From contig NZ_ATDK01000322.1 of NCBI RefSeq assembly GCF_000444135.1, positions 1 through 42,369 on the forward strand: 42,369 nucleotides of DNA, read 5' to 3'. This stretch comes from Pseudomonas avellanae BPIC 631 (lineage in GTDB: Bacteria > Pseudomonadota > Gammaproteobacteria > Pseudomonadales > Pseudomonadaceae). This document shows, piece after piece, positions 8,949 through 17,109 of the stretch. The translations under genes were made by a program, and so were the position numbers. Numbering within the stretch: the first letter of the stretch is position 1; each line of letters begins with the position of its first letter. The notes under the pieces are model-generated. The model was not told the origin of the DNA, did no database searches, and saw only the letters and a program-made list of their open reading frames with translations.

Positions 8949-10328
8949 ATGATCAAAGACCCTTTCGCAAGACTCGGCCTCGACCGGGAAGTCCTTACTG
9001 TCAGCCAGCTCAACGGCCGTGCCCGGGTGTTGCTGGAGGATGTGTTCAGCAGCATCTGGGTCGAGGGCGAGATTTCCAATCTGTCGCGTCCGGCGTCGGG
9101 GCATGTGTACTTCACGCTGAAGGATTCCGGCGCGCAAGTGCGTTGTGCGTTGTTCAGGCAGAGCGCTGCACGCGTGCGCCAGGCGCTCAAGGACGGTTTG
9201 CAGGTCAAGGTGCGCGGCAAGGTTTCGCTGTTTGAAGGCCGTGGCGATTATCAACTCATTCTCGACACTGTCGAACCTGCCGGTGACGGTGCTTTGCGCC
9301 TGGCATTCGATGCGTTGAAGGCCAAGCTCAGCGATGAAGGACTGTTCAGCGCCGAGCGCAAGGTTGCCTTGCCGCTGCACCCACAACGTATCGGGATTAT
9401 CAGTTCGCCGACGGGCGCGGTGATCCGCGACATCATCAGTGTGTTTCGTCGTCGCGCGCCGCGGGTCGAGCTGACGCTTATCCCTACCGCCGTTCAGGGC
9501 CGTGAGGCGATCAATCAGATTGTTCGCGCGCTGAAACTGGCGGATGCCAGAGGCTTTGATGCGTTGATTCTCGCCCGGGGCGGCGGATCGCTGGAAGACC
9601 TGTGGTGTTTCAACGAGGAAGCCGTGGCCCGCGCCATTGACGCCTGTGTAACGCCGATTGTCAGTGCCGTCGGGCATGAAACCGATGTGTCCATCAGTGA
9701 CTTCGTGGCCGATGTGCGAGCCCCGACGCCCTCCGCTGCGGCCGAGTTGTTGGCCCCGGATTCCAGTGACCTGCACCGCCGCGTCGATAATCTGCACCGT
9801 CGGCTGGTCAGCCGCATGCAGGATCGCCTGATGCGTGAGCGGTTGCGTCTGGAGGGGATTTCCCGGCGTCTGCGTCACCCCGGCGAGCGATTGCGCCAGC
9901 AGTCCCAGCGCCTGGATGATCTGGACATGCGCCTGCGCCGCGCTTTCGAGCAGAGCATGCATAAGAGGCAGGTGCGTCTCGCGCACATGGAAAGTCGTCT
10001 GACTGCGCAGCACCCAGGCCGGACCCTGGCCTTTTTGCGTCAGCGCCTCGATGCGCTGGCCGAGCGTCTGCCGAGAGCCATTCGCGAGCAGATCAAGGCG
10101 CGCAAACTGCAGCTGCAAAGCCAGATGCAGACCCTCAACGTTGTCAGCCCGCTCGCCACACTGGGCCGTGGCTACAGCATCCTGCTCGATGAGCGGGGTC
10201 ATGCGATCCGTAATGCCGCGCAGACACAACCCGGCCAGCGACTGACCGCAAAGTTGGGCGAAGGCGAGCTGCAAGTACGCGTCGAAGACAATCACCTCAC
10301 GCCTGTGACCCTCTCCCTTCTGGACTGA
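8949..10328 (+). CDS. xseA: Exodeoxyribonuclease VII large subunit
   Basis: XseA is the large subunit of exonuclease VII, which with XseB degrades single-stranded DNA from either end to short oligonucleotides in repair. An N-terminal OB-fold (about residues 15-110, including SSIWVEGEISNL and GHVYFTLKD) is followed by the catalytic domain and long coiled helices, ending in the conserved GRGYSILLDE segment. I place the start at the ATG at 8949 (MIKDPFARLG, 459 residues), the form I recall for Pseudomonas. In-frame ATGs at 8937 and 8940 are alternatives, and none has a good ribosome-binding site. The gene encoding the M23 peptidase starts 6 bp after its stop. Confidence 0.95.
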   Translation: MIKDPFARLGLDREVLTVSQLNGRARVLLEDVFSSIWVEGEISNLSRPASGHVYFTLKDSGAQVRCALFRQSAARVRQALKDGLQVKVRGKVSLFEGRGDYQLILDTVEPAGDGALRLAFDALKAKLSDEGLFSAERKVALPLHPQRIGIISSPTGAVIRDIISVFRRRAPRVELTLIPTAVQGREAINQIVRALKLADARGFDALILARGGGSLEDLWCFNEEAVARAIDACVTPIVSAVGHETDVSISDFVADVRAPTPSAAAELLAPDSSDLHRRVDNLHRRLVSRMQDRLMRERLRLEGISRRLRHPGERLRQQSQRLDDLDMRLRRAFEQSMHKRQVRLAHMESRLTAQHPGRTLAFLRQRLDALAERLPRAIREQIKARKLQLQSQMQTLNVVSPLATLGRGYSILLDERGHAIRNAAQTQPGQRLTAKLGEGELQVRVEDNHLTPVTLSLLD

Positions 10329-10334
10329 CTGCCG

Positions 10335-11159
10335 ATGCTACGTTTTATCGCCCCGCTGTTCGCCCTGCTGCTCTGCCTGCCCGCCCATGCCGACAGTTTT
10401 ATCACCCGCGCACTCGACAAACCGGTGCCCGGTGGCGTCGCCGTGATTGATCTGGGCACTGGCGCGCAGGCACCGACTGCCACCTATCAGGGCAAACCGG
10501 TGCTGGTGGTCAAGGAACAAGGCACTCGCTGGCTGGCCATCGTCGGCATCCCGCTGACCGTCAAACCCGGCACTCAGCAAGTCACCTCGGGTGGGCGCAC
10601 GCTGAACTTCAAGGTCGGTAGCAAGCAATACCCGGAACAGCACATCACCCTCAAGAACAAGCGTCAGGTCAACCCCAACCCTGAAGACAACAAGCGGATC
10701 GAGGGCGAACTGGCCGAGCAGATCCGCGCCTACCGCAGTTTCAGCCCCGGCACGCCGAGCAATCTGATTCTGGACAAGCCGGTCAACGGCCCGCTATCGA
10801 GCAAGTTCGGTGTGCGTCGCTTCTTCAACGGCGAAGAGCGCAACCCGCACTCGGGACTGGATTTCGCCGTACCGGCTGGCACACCGATCAAATCCCCGGC
10901 AGCGGGCAAAGTCATCCTGACCGGCAATTACTTCTTCAATGGCAACACCGTGTTTGTCGACCATGGGCAAGGCTTCATCAGCATGTTCTGCCACATGTCG
11001 AAAATAGACGTGAAGGTCGGTGATCAGGTGCCTCGTGGCGGCGTGGTCGGCAAAGTTGGTGCGACCGGCCGGGCAACCGGTCCGCACATGCACTGGAACG
11101 TCAGCCTGAACGATGCACGGGTTGACCCGGCAATTTTCATTGGTGCGTTTCAGCCCTGA
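10335..11159 (+). CDS. Secreted M23-family peptidase (probable peptidoglycan endopeptidase)
   Basis: This 274-residue protein has a signal peptide (residues 1-19, cut after AHA) and should act in the periplasm. The C-terminal LytM/M23 domain has the zinc ligands His172 and Asp176 (HSGLD) and the HMH pair (His251, His253), so it looks active rather than a degenerate LytM activator such as EnvC or NlpD. It would cleave peptide crosslinks in peptidoglycan. It begins 6 bp after xseA and is probably co-transcribed. It is followed by 379 bp without a recognised protein gene before leuA. Confidence 0.9.
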   Translation: MLRFIAPLFALLLCLPAHADSFITRALDKPVPGGVAVIDLGTGAQAPTATYQGKPVLVVKEQGTRWLAIVGIPLTVKPGTQQVTSGGRTLNFKVGSKQYPEQHITLKNKRQVNPNPEDNKRIEGELAEQIRAYRSFSPGTPSNLILDKPVNGPLSSKFGVRRFFNGEERNPHSGLDFAVPAGTPIKSPAAGKVILTGNYFFNGNTVFVDHGQGFISMFCHMSKIDVKVGDQVPRGGVVGKVGATGRATGPHMHWNVSLNDARVDPAIFIGAFQP

Positions 11160-11277
11160 ATTCATTCGCGAGCAAGCGACACCGCGCTTGTTCGCAATGG
11201 CCAGAGCCGCAAACTATCGTTGCGCACATTGTCTTTAGCTAACAATAACTGGCAATTAAAGCTGGAAAACGCGCTAT

Positions 11278-11323
11278 AAAAAATCGGAAAAATGGTAATG
11301 ACGAGAATATATTCCGATTTTTT
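11278..11323. terminator. 12-bp inverted repeat with T-tract between the peptidase gene and leuA
   Basis: AAAAAATCGGAA (11278-11289) and TTCCGATTTTTT (11312-11323) are perfect inverted copies with a 22-base loop. The A-start and T-end arrangement could terminate transcription on either strand, but the GC part of the stem is short. It may end the xseA-peptidase unit or be part of the leuA control region. Confidence 0.45.
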
Positions 11324-11367
11324 TCAAGTGCTTGCCATTGTTCCTGCCAATGGTTACGGTTGGCCTC

Positions 11368-11445
11368 ATGAAAAACCCTCAAACCCTTATTCTGTTGCGC
11401 CAACACCGGTGCCTCAGCCTGGTCAGTGCCCGACTGCCAGGCTAG
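11368..11445 (+). CDS. Possible leucine-rich leader peptide upstream of leuA
   Basis: A 25-codon frame starts at the ATG at 11368 and ends at TAG 11443-11445. It begins MKNPQTLILL and contains six leucines, including a Leu-Ile-Leu-Leu run. It sits about 93 bp before leuA, and a strong hairpin overlaps its 3' end (11416-11443). This is the layout of a leucine attenuator, in which ribosome stalling at Leu codons changes RNA folding. Weak points are a poor ribosome-binding site and no clean hairpin plus U-tract terminator after it. Treat as a candidate only. Confidence 0.4.
   Translation: MKNPQTLILLRQHRCLSLVSARLPG
11416..11443 (+). promoter_or_regulatory. Strong hairpin in the leuA leader region
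   Basis: AGCCTGG (11416-11422) pairs with CCAGGCT (11437-11443), and inside it CAGT pairs with ACTG around the loop GCCCG, with one bulged T. It overlaps the end of the candidate leader ORF. A second, smaller hairpin (GGCCG 11497-11501 with CGGCC 11510-11514) lies just before the leuA ribosome-binding site. Confidence 0.5.
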
Positions 11446-11538
11446 ATTGCTGTGCCTCGCCCCTGTGTTCGCTACCCCTATATTTTTAGAACGGCAGGCC
11501 GCCTTTATCCGGCCCCTTCACTACAAAAGGATTTCCAG

Positions 11539-13209
11539 ATGACCATGCTCAACGACCCATCGAAGAAGTACCGCGCATTCCCGTCCATCGACCTGCCTGA
11601 CCGCACCTGGCCATCGAAAACCATCAATGCGGCGCCGATCTGGTGCAGTTCCGACCTGCGCGACGGCAATCAGTCGCTGATCGAGCCGATGGATTCGGTC
11701 AAGAAGCTGCGCTTCTGGAAAACCCTGGTCAGCGTTGGCGTCAAGGAAATCGAGGCGTCGTTCCCGGCGGCTTCGCAAACTGACTTCGATTTCGTTCGTA
11801 CCCTGATCGAAGATGGCCACATCCCGGATGACACCACCATTCAGGTGCTGACCCAGGCGCGTGAAGACCTGATCGCTCGTACATTCGAATCGCTGCGTGG
11901 CGCCAAGAAGGCCATCGTTCACCTGTATAACGCCACCAGCCCATCGTTCCGCCGTATTGTCTTCAATCAGGACAAAGCCGGCGTGAAGGAAATCGCGGTC
12001 AACGCTGCCAGGCTGTTCGTGAAATACGCAGCCCAACAGCCAGAAACCCAGTGGACGTTTGAGTACTCGCCAGAAACCTTCAGTGCTACCGAGCTGGAGT
12101 TCGCCAAGGAAGTCTGCGACGCGGTCATCGAAGTGTGGAACCCGACGCCCGAGAACAAGGTGATCCTCAACCTGCCGGCCACCGTTGAGGTCGCTACACC
12201 CAATATCTATGCGGACCAGATTGAATGGTTCGGCCGCCACATCACTCGCCGCGACAGCGTGCTGATCAGCCTGCACACCCACAACGACCGTGGTACTGGC
12301 GTGGCCGCGACCGAGCTTGGCCTGATGGCAGGCGCGGATCGCGTCGAAGGCTGCCTGTTCGGCAACGGCGAGCGTACCGGCAACGTCGATCTGGTCACTG
12401 TCGCACTGAACCTTTACACCCAGGGCATCAACCCTGAACTGGACTTTTCGGACATCGACGGCGTGCGCAAGGTCGTCGAGGAGTGCAATCAGATTCCGGT
12501 TCACCCTCGTCACCCATACGTTGGCGACCTGGTTCACACCGCATTCTCCGGCTCGCACCAGGATGCCATCCGCAAGGGCTTCACGCAGCAGAAGGAAGGC
12601 GAGTTGTGGGAAGTGCCTTACCTGCCTATCGACCCGGCTGATATCGGTCGCAGCTACGAAGCCGTGATTCGCGTCAACAGCCAGTCAGGCAAAGGCGGCA
12701 TCGCCTACCTGCTGGAACAGGAATACGGCATTTCTCTGCCACGTCGCATGCAGATCGAGTTCAGCCAGGTGGTTCAGGGTGAAACCGATCGCCTGGGCCT
12801 GGAAATGACCGCCGAACAGATCCACGCGCTGCTGCGCCGTGAATACCTGCAGGCCAACACGCCTTATGCGTTGATCAGCCATAGGTTGCAGGAAGAGAAC
12901 GGCAACAGCGCGGTAGATGCTGAAGTGCACGTGGATGGCGAAACCCAGCACTGGCGCGGCAAGGGCAAAGGTGCTCTGGAAGCACTGGTCGCCGGCCTGC
13001 CGGTTGCCGTTGAAATCATGGACTATAACGAGCATGCCATCGGTTCGGGCACCACGGCCAAGGCCGCTGCCTATATCGAATTGCGCGTGAATGGCGACCG
13101 TGCCGTGCACGGCGTAGGTATTGACGAAAACATCACCACGGCCAGCTTCCGCGCCCTGTTCAGCGCATTGAACCGCTCGCTGAGCCAGGCCCAGGCCAAA
13201 GCGGCCTGA
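11539..13209 (+). CDS. leuA: 2-isopropylmalate synthase
   Basis: LeuA condenses acetyl-CoA with 2-oxoisovalerate, the first committed step of leucine synthesis, and is usually feedback-inhibited by leucine. The 556-residue protein has DLRDGNQ (residues 39-45) with the catalytic Arg41/Asp42 and the metal-binding HTHND (246-250), then a C-terminal LeuA regulatory domain. Its length and start match the long LeuA type. The ATG at 11539 ([10 protein letters not shown]) follows AAAAGGA; the frame is open from 11452, but that extension lacks family resemblance. The upstream leader ORF and hairpins suggest leucine-dependent control. Confidence 0.96.
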   Translation: MTMLNDPSKKYRAFPSIDLPDRTWPSKTINAAPIWCSSDLRDGNQSLIEPMDSVKKLRFWKTLVSVGVKEIEASFPAASQTDFDFVRTLIEDGHIPDDTTIQVLTQAREDLIARTFESLRGAKKAIVHLYNATSPSFRRIVFNQDKAGVKEIAVNAARLFVKYAAQQPETQWTFEYSPETFSATELEFAKEVCDAVIEVWNPTPENKVILNLPATVEVATPNIYADQIEWFGRHITRRDSVLISLHTHNDRGTGVAATELGLMAGADRVEGCLFGNGERTGNVDLVTVALNLYTQGINPELDFSDIDGVRKVVEECNQIPVHPRHPYVGDLVHTAFSGSHQDAIRKGFTQQKEGELWEVPYLPIDPADIGRSYEAVIRVNSQSGKGGIAYLLEQEYGISLPRRMQIEFSQVVQGETDRLGLEMTAEQIHALLRREYLQANTPYALISHRLQEENGNSAVDAEVHVDGETQHWRGKGKGALEALVAGLPVAVEIMDYNEHAIGSGTTAKAAAYIELRVNGDRAVHGVGIDENITTASFRALFSALNRSLSQAQAKAA

Positions 13210-13221
13210 GTCAACAATGAC

Positions 13222-13245
13222 GATGGCGGACGCAAGTCCGCCGTC
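13222..13245 (+). terminator. Hairpin downstream of leuA, probable terminator
   Basis: GGCGGAC (13225-13231) and GTCCGCC (13236-13242) form a stem around GCAA, extended to about 10 bp with one wobble pair. It lies 12-16 bp past the leuA stop. The following sequence has only a weak T-rich run, so termination may be partial. In the rest of the 371-bp gap to 13580 I see only a small hairpin (GCATAA/TTATGC) and no convincing gene. Confidence 0.5.
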
Positions 13246-13580
13246 CCTTGATCTGTTCTGAAACGCCCTCTTCCTCTCGCAAGCCTGTCGGCTCAGCCTC
13301 TTGCAGTCTGTGCATGACCCTGCCTGTTTCGGCATAATCTTTTTCATTTATGCTGTGGTAGCATGCTGCTCTTATCCGAGAATGGCCATAATCCAACAGC
13401 AATTCATATGCTGACGATGCCGATCCGGACTTTCCTGCCAGCGACACCTTTCTTATAAAAACCAAGACGACCACTGCATTGATTTCCGGACGAAAAGAAT
13501 GCTCGGGCAGACTCACCGTGCATTGAAATTACTATCGGCCTCGGTAATGCTGAGCTGATCCAATCACATTTGGAGCGATT

Positions 13581-14450
13581 ATGCCCAAGGCTTCCCATCA
13601 AGATTTGCGCCGCAGTTTCCGTGCGCTTACCTCGTCGAAATCGTGCTTTCACACAGCCTCGGTATTTGACCCCATGTCAGCGCGAATCGCGGCAGACCTG
13701 GGCTTTGAAGTAGGCATCCTCGGCGGCTCGGTCGCTTCGCTGCAAGTACTCGCCGCCCCTGACTTCGCACTGATCACGCTCAGCGAATTCGTCGAACAGG
13801 CCACGCGCATCGGTCGCGTCGCACAGCTCCCGGTGATCGCGGACGCAGACCATGGTTATGGCAATGCCCTTAACGTCATGCGTACCGTTGTGGAACTGGA
13901 GCGTGCCGGTATTTCGGCACTGACCATAGAAGACACCCTGCTGCCTGCGCAATTCGGGCGCAAATCCACGGACCTGATTTCCACCGCTGAAGGCGTTGGC
14001 AAGATCCGCGCGGCACTGGAAGCACGCGTCGATCCGGAAATGTCGATCTTTGCCCGCACCAATGCGGCGATCATCCCGGTTCAGGAAGCCATCAGCCGTG
14101 TGCAGCAGTACCAGGCCGCCGGGGCTGACGGCATTACCATCGTCGGCATTCGTGACTTTTATCACCTGGCACAGATATCAGAAGGCATTACCGTGCCACT
14201 GATGCTGGTGACCTACGGCAACCCGGAGCTGCACGACAACGCGCGCCTTGCCGAAATGGGAGTGAGGGTCTGCGTGCATGGTCACGCTGCGTACTTTGCC
14301 GCAATCAAAGCCACTTACGACTGCCTGCGCGAGCAACGCCAGATACTGGGCAGCGAGTCGAACATGAGCGCGACAGAACTGACCCACACCTATACCCAGC
14401 CTGAAGACTATGTCGAATGGGCCAAGAAGTTCATGAACGTAAGCGAGTAA
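13581..14450 (+). CDS. Oxaloacetate decarboxylase (PEP mutase/isocitrate lyase superfamily)
   Basis: The 289-residue cytoplasmic enzyme belongs to the PA4872-type oxaloacetate decarboxylases, which convert oxaloacetate to pyruvate and CO2 with Mg2+ and no biotin. The key positions I recall for that family are present: Ser50 (LGGS), Asp88 (DADHGYG), Arg159 (FART) and His235 (VHGH). The KKCGH cysteine motif of isocitrate lyase is absent, so it is not aceA. The ATG at 13581 follows GGAGCG. It is monocistronic and convergent with the next gene across two hairpins. Confidence 0.9.
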   Translation: MPKASHQDLRRSFRALTSSKSCFHTASVFDPMSARIAADLGFEVGILGGSVASLQVLAAPDFALITLSEFVEQATRIGRVAQLPVIADADHGYGNALNVMRTVVELERAGISALTIEDTLLPAQFGRKSTDLISTAEGVGKIRAALEARVDPEMSIFARTNAAIIPVQEAISRVQQYQAAGADGITIVGIRDFYHLAQISEGITVPLMLVTYGNPELHDNARLAEMGVRVCVHGHAAYFAAIKATYDCLREQRQILGSESNMSATELTHTYTQPEDYVEWAKKFMNVSE

Positions 14451-14476
14451 GAGCGAGGGTTGTTGGTACCGTATAG

Positions 14477-14517
14477 GGCGCTCTGCACAGCACGATGACG
14501 CGCGGATGCAGAGCGCC
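14477..14517. terminator. Long stem-loop between convergent genes
   Basis: GGCGCTCTGCA (14477-14487) and TGCAGAGCGCC (14507-14517) are perfect 11-bp inverted copies with a 19-base loop. It lies about 25 bp after the oxaloacetate decarboxylase stop. There is no T-tract; it may be a terminator or an mRNA-end stabiliser. Confidence 0.5.
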
Positions 14518-14529
14518 ACGAACTGCACA

Positions 14530-14549
14530 CCAACACTTCAAGGTGTTGG
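14530..14549. terminator. Second stem-loop between convergent genes
   Basis: CCAACAC (14530-14536) pairs with GTGTTGG (14543-14549). It lies between the two convergent stop codons, just past the end of the small coiled-coil gene on the minus strand. Confidence 0.45.
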
Positions 14550-14566
14550 CATGTCAGTTTCTTGTA

Positions 14567-15010
14567 TTACGCAGTGGTATTGACGCCGCCTTGGGTCTCC
14601 AACTGCAGTAACGATGCCTGCAGCGTCTGCAAGGTCGCGCTGGTACCGGAGATCTGGGCTTGAATGGCCATCGCCTTTTGAGCTTTCTCTTCAGGTGTAC
14701 CTTTGCCGCTTTGCGCCGCTGCCAGCTGCGCTTGCTGCTGAGCCAGTTGCTTCTGCGTATCCTTGATCTCCTGCTTCAATTTCTCGATGCTTTCATCAAG
14801 GGCCGACTGGCTCGAACCGCCAACGCTACCGCCACCACCGGCCGCCCCGGCTTTGCCGCCTTCTGTAGAGGCCTGATCCGAGCTTTTTTCTGTCTCAGTG
14901 GTGGTCGTCGCAGTAGCAGCCGCCTTGGTTGCTTCGGCGTCGGTAGGCTTGACTGCTATCGTCAACGAGCTGGCATAGCTGTTCAGTGTAGAAGTATTGA
15001 TGGTAGTCAT
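14567..15010 (-). CDS. Small Ser/Thr-rich coiled-coil protein, FlxA-like, unknown function
   Basis: The 147-residue protein has a Thr/Ser/Ala-rich N-terminus (1-50), a glycine-rich linker (51-66) and two helical heptad-like stretches (about 70-100 and 105-140: LDESIEKLKQEIKDTQKQL, then TLQTLQASLLQLE). There is no cysteine and no hydrophobic signal peptide. The first 50 residues fit the loose pattern of P. syringae type III secreted proteins (Ile4, no acidic residue in the first 12, about 14 % serine), yet no hrp box precedes it. Ribosome-binding site TAGGAGA precedes the ATG at 15010. It resembles FlxA-like proteins in general form only. Confidence 0.7.
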   Translation of the reverse strand: MTTINTSTLNSYASSLTIAVKPTDAEATKAAATATTTTETEKSSDQASTEGGKAGAAGGGGSVGGSSQSALDESIEKLKQEIKDTQKQLAQQQAQLAAAQSGKGTPEEKAQKAMAIQAQISGTSATLQTLQASLLQLETQGGVNTTA

Positions 15011-15069
15011 GACGGTCTCCTAGGGTTCTGAACAGCCTATCGGCCGACTCGTAACATTCTGAAGTAATT

Positions 15070-15861
15070 TTATTGAATATTAAAAGAGTCAGCGTCCAGC
15101 CCTGCTGGAAAGCGCGTGCGATAGGCCTGTAGGTCCGCGGCACTCAGTGTGGCGCGGAAGACGCCGTCAGCTTCTCCGACGCCCAACAGGCTCTCGCCCT
15201 GAAAGTCCAGCACCTGACTGTCGCCGGTGTACGCGAAGCCCTTGCCGTCCGACCCGACCCGATTGACCGCCGCGACGTAGCACAGGTTTTCAATCGCCCT
15301 GGCAGGTAGCAACCGGTTCCAGTGCAAACGTCGAGCGCCGGGCCAGTTGGCGGTATACAGCAACAAGTCCGTACCCTCGGCATCACGGCTCCAGACCGGG
15401 AAACGCAGGTCGTAGCAGATCAGCGGCCGGATGCGCCAACCATTGAGCTCAAACGTCACCTGACGCTCACCCGGCGTGTAATGCTCGTGCTCGCCAGCCA
15501 TGCGAAACAGGTGGCGCTTGTCGTAATGCAGTAACTCGCCATCCGGCCGCGCCCACAGCAGGCGATTACGATGACTGCCATCGGCGTCGCGAATAATCAC
15601 ACTGCCGGTCACAACCGCATTGATGCGCTTGGCTTGTGCCAGTAACCACGTCGATGTCGGCCCTGCCTCCGGTTCCGCCAGCACCTCGGACTCCATCGAA
15701 AACCCGGTGGTGAACATTTCAGGCAGGATCACCAGATCGACACCTTGCGCCTGATCCAGCAACGGCTCGAAATGTTCGAAATTGGCTTCGCGGTCATGCC
15801 AGGCCAGCATCGTCTGAATCAGCGCGATGTTCAGGTTTGGCAGCTCGCTTATATCGCGCAT
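15070..15861 (-). CDS. Nitrilase-superfamily amidohydrolase (YafV-like omega-amidase)
   Basis: The 263-residue protein has the nitrilase triad Glu48 (LPEMF), Lys115 (YDKRHLF) and Cys149 (LICYDLRFP). Members closest to this pattern (E. coli YafV, mammalian Nit2) hydrolyse the terminal amide of alpha-ketoglutaramate or alpha-ketosuccinamate. I chose the ATG at 15861 because GGAGAAACT lies immediately upstream; it overlaps the aminotransferase gene by 13 bp. That overlap fits a glutamine transaminase plus omega-amidase pair that drives transamination of keto acids such as ketomethiobutyrate in methionine salvage. Confidence 0.85.
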   Translation of the reverse strand: MRDISELPNLNIALIQTMLAWHDREANFEHFEPLLDQAQGVDLVILPEMFTTGFSMESEVLAEPEAGPTSTWLLAQAKRINAVVTGSVIIRDADGSHRNRLLWARPDGELLHYDKRHLFRMAGEHEHYTPGERQVTFELNGWRIRPLICYDLRFPVWSRDAEGTDLLLYTANWPGARRLHWNRLLPARAIENLCYVAAVNRVGSDGKGFAYTGDSQVLDFQGESLLGVGEADGVFRATLSAADLQAYRTRFPAGLDADSFNIQ

Positions 15862-16997
15862 AGTTTCTCCGCAGCCAGACGCAGCGTTTCTTCCTGTTTG
15901 GCAAAGCACAGACGGATCAGACGCTGCCCCGGCGGCGGGCTCTGATAGAACACAGAAATGGGAATGCTCGCCACGCTGTGCTCACGAGTCATCCACAGGG
16001 CCATGTCGACATCGTTCAGGTCAGGCCTGATCTGCGAGTAATCCACCAACTGGAAATACGTGCCGCCAACCGGCTTGAAGCTGAAACGTGAATCCGCCAA
16101 CTGACTGCAGAAGTAATCCCGCTTGGCCTGATAGAACCCCGGCAGCTCATCCACGTGTTCAGGATGCTCGGCCATGAAGTCGGCCAGCGCGTATTGCAGC
16201 GGCGTCACGCCGCAGAAACTCACGTACTGGTGCACCTTGCGCAACTCGGCGGTCAACGCTGGCGGTGCGACCACATAGCCGGTTTTCCAGCCAGTGACGT
16301 GGTAGGTCTTGCCGAACGAACTGACCACGAACGCACGCTGATACAACTCATCGTGATCAAGCACGCTGACATGCCGCGCGCCGTCGAAGGCCAGGTGTTC
16401 GTACACCTCGTCGCTGAGCAGGTAAACATCACGGTCGGCAATCAGTACCGCCAGCCGATCCAGCTCGGCACGACTGATCAGTGCGCCGCTCGGGTTGTGC
16501 GGGCTGTTGATAACGATCATGCGCGTGCGAGGGCTCAGCGCAGCGCTGAGTTTTTGCCAATCGATGGAGAAGTCGTCCAGCCCCAATTGCACATGCACGC
16601 AGCGCCCACCGGCCAGTTCGACCGCAGGCTCATAGCTGTCGTAGCAAGGGTCGAAAATGATGACTTCGTCGCCAGGACGAATGACCGAATGGATGGCGCA
16701 GAAAATCGCCTGGGTCGCGCCGGGGGTGATGGTGATTTCGCTGTCCGGGTTGATCTCACGCCCATAGCTGCGGGCGATCTTGGCCGCGACCTGCTGACGA
16801 AGAGCAGGCAGACCGGTCATGGGTGAATACTGGTTATGGCCTTGAGTAACATGTCGGCAGACCGCATCGCGCAGCGCCTGCGGCCCATCAAAATCGGGAA
16901 ACCCCTGGGACAGGTTGATCGCGCCGGTTTCGGCGGCCAGCTGTGACATGACGGTGAAGATAGTGGTGCCCACATTGGGCAACTTGCTGTCGATCAT
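15849..16997 (-). CDS. PLP-dependent aminotransferase (YbdL/methionine aminotransferase type)
   Basis: This is a class I/II fold aminotransferase of 382 residues. The PLP lysine is Lys230 (SSFGKTYHVTGWK), with PHNPSG at 166-171 and DEVYEHL at 196-202. E. coli YbdL and related kynurenine/glutamine transaminases prefer methionine, glutamine and aromatic amino acids. The start is the ATG at 16997 (MIDSKLPNVG) with AGGGAAAGGG upstream; the frame is open to 17072 without support. It is transcribed with the overlapping nitrilase gene. The pairing supports a glutamine-dependent transamination of 2-keto-4-methylthiobutyrate, inferred from context. Confidence 0.88.
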   Translation of the reverse strand: MIDSKLPNVGTTIFTVMSQLAAETGAINLSQGFPDFDGPQALRDAVCRHVTQGHNQYSPMTGLPALRQQVAAKIARSYGREINPDSEITITPGATQAIFCAIHSVIRPGDEVIIFDPCYDSYEPAVELAGGRCVHVQLGLDDFSIDWQKLSAALSPRTRMIVINSPHNPSGALISRAELDRLAVLIADRDVYLLSDEVYEHLAFDGARHVSVLDHDELYQRAFVVSSFGKTYHVTGWKTGYVVAPPALTAELRKVHQYVSFCGVTPLQYALADFMAEHPEHVDELPGFYQAKRDYFCSQLADSRFSFKPVGGTYFQLVDYSQIRPDLNDVDMALWMTREHSVASIPISVFYQSPPPGQRLIRLCFAKQEETLRLAAEKLCAI

Positions 16998-17070
16998 GGA
17001 ACCCTTTCCCTGCAATCTCTCCGCAACCAGAACGGCCCGGGCCAACCAGAATAGCTCAAAAAACACGTAC

Positions 17071-17097
17071 AAAAAAAGGCGCCGAAGCGCCCTTTTT
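17071..17097 (-). terminator. Rho-independent terminator of der
   Basis: On the minus strand GGGCGC-TTCG-GCGCC is followed by a run of seven T. It starts 13 bp after the der stop codon. The A-rich other side could also act on the plus strand. Confidence 0.85.
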
Positions 17098-17109
17098 GAA
17101 GAGACCGAC

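Noticed and set aside
13246..13580. Small RNA gene in the leuA-oxaloacetate decarboxylase gap
   Set aside because: Only a weak hairpin and no clear promoter plus terminator pair were seen.
15011..15069. hrp box upstream of the small coiled-coil gene
   Set aside because: No GGAACC-type half site on the relevant strand in the 59-bp gap.
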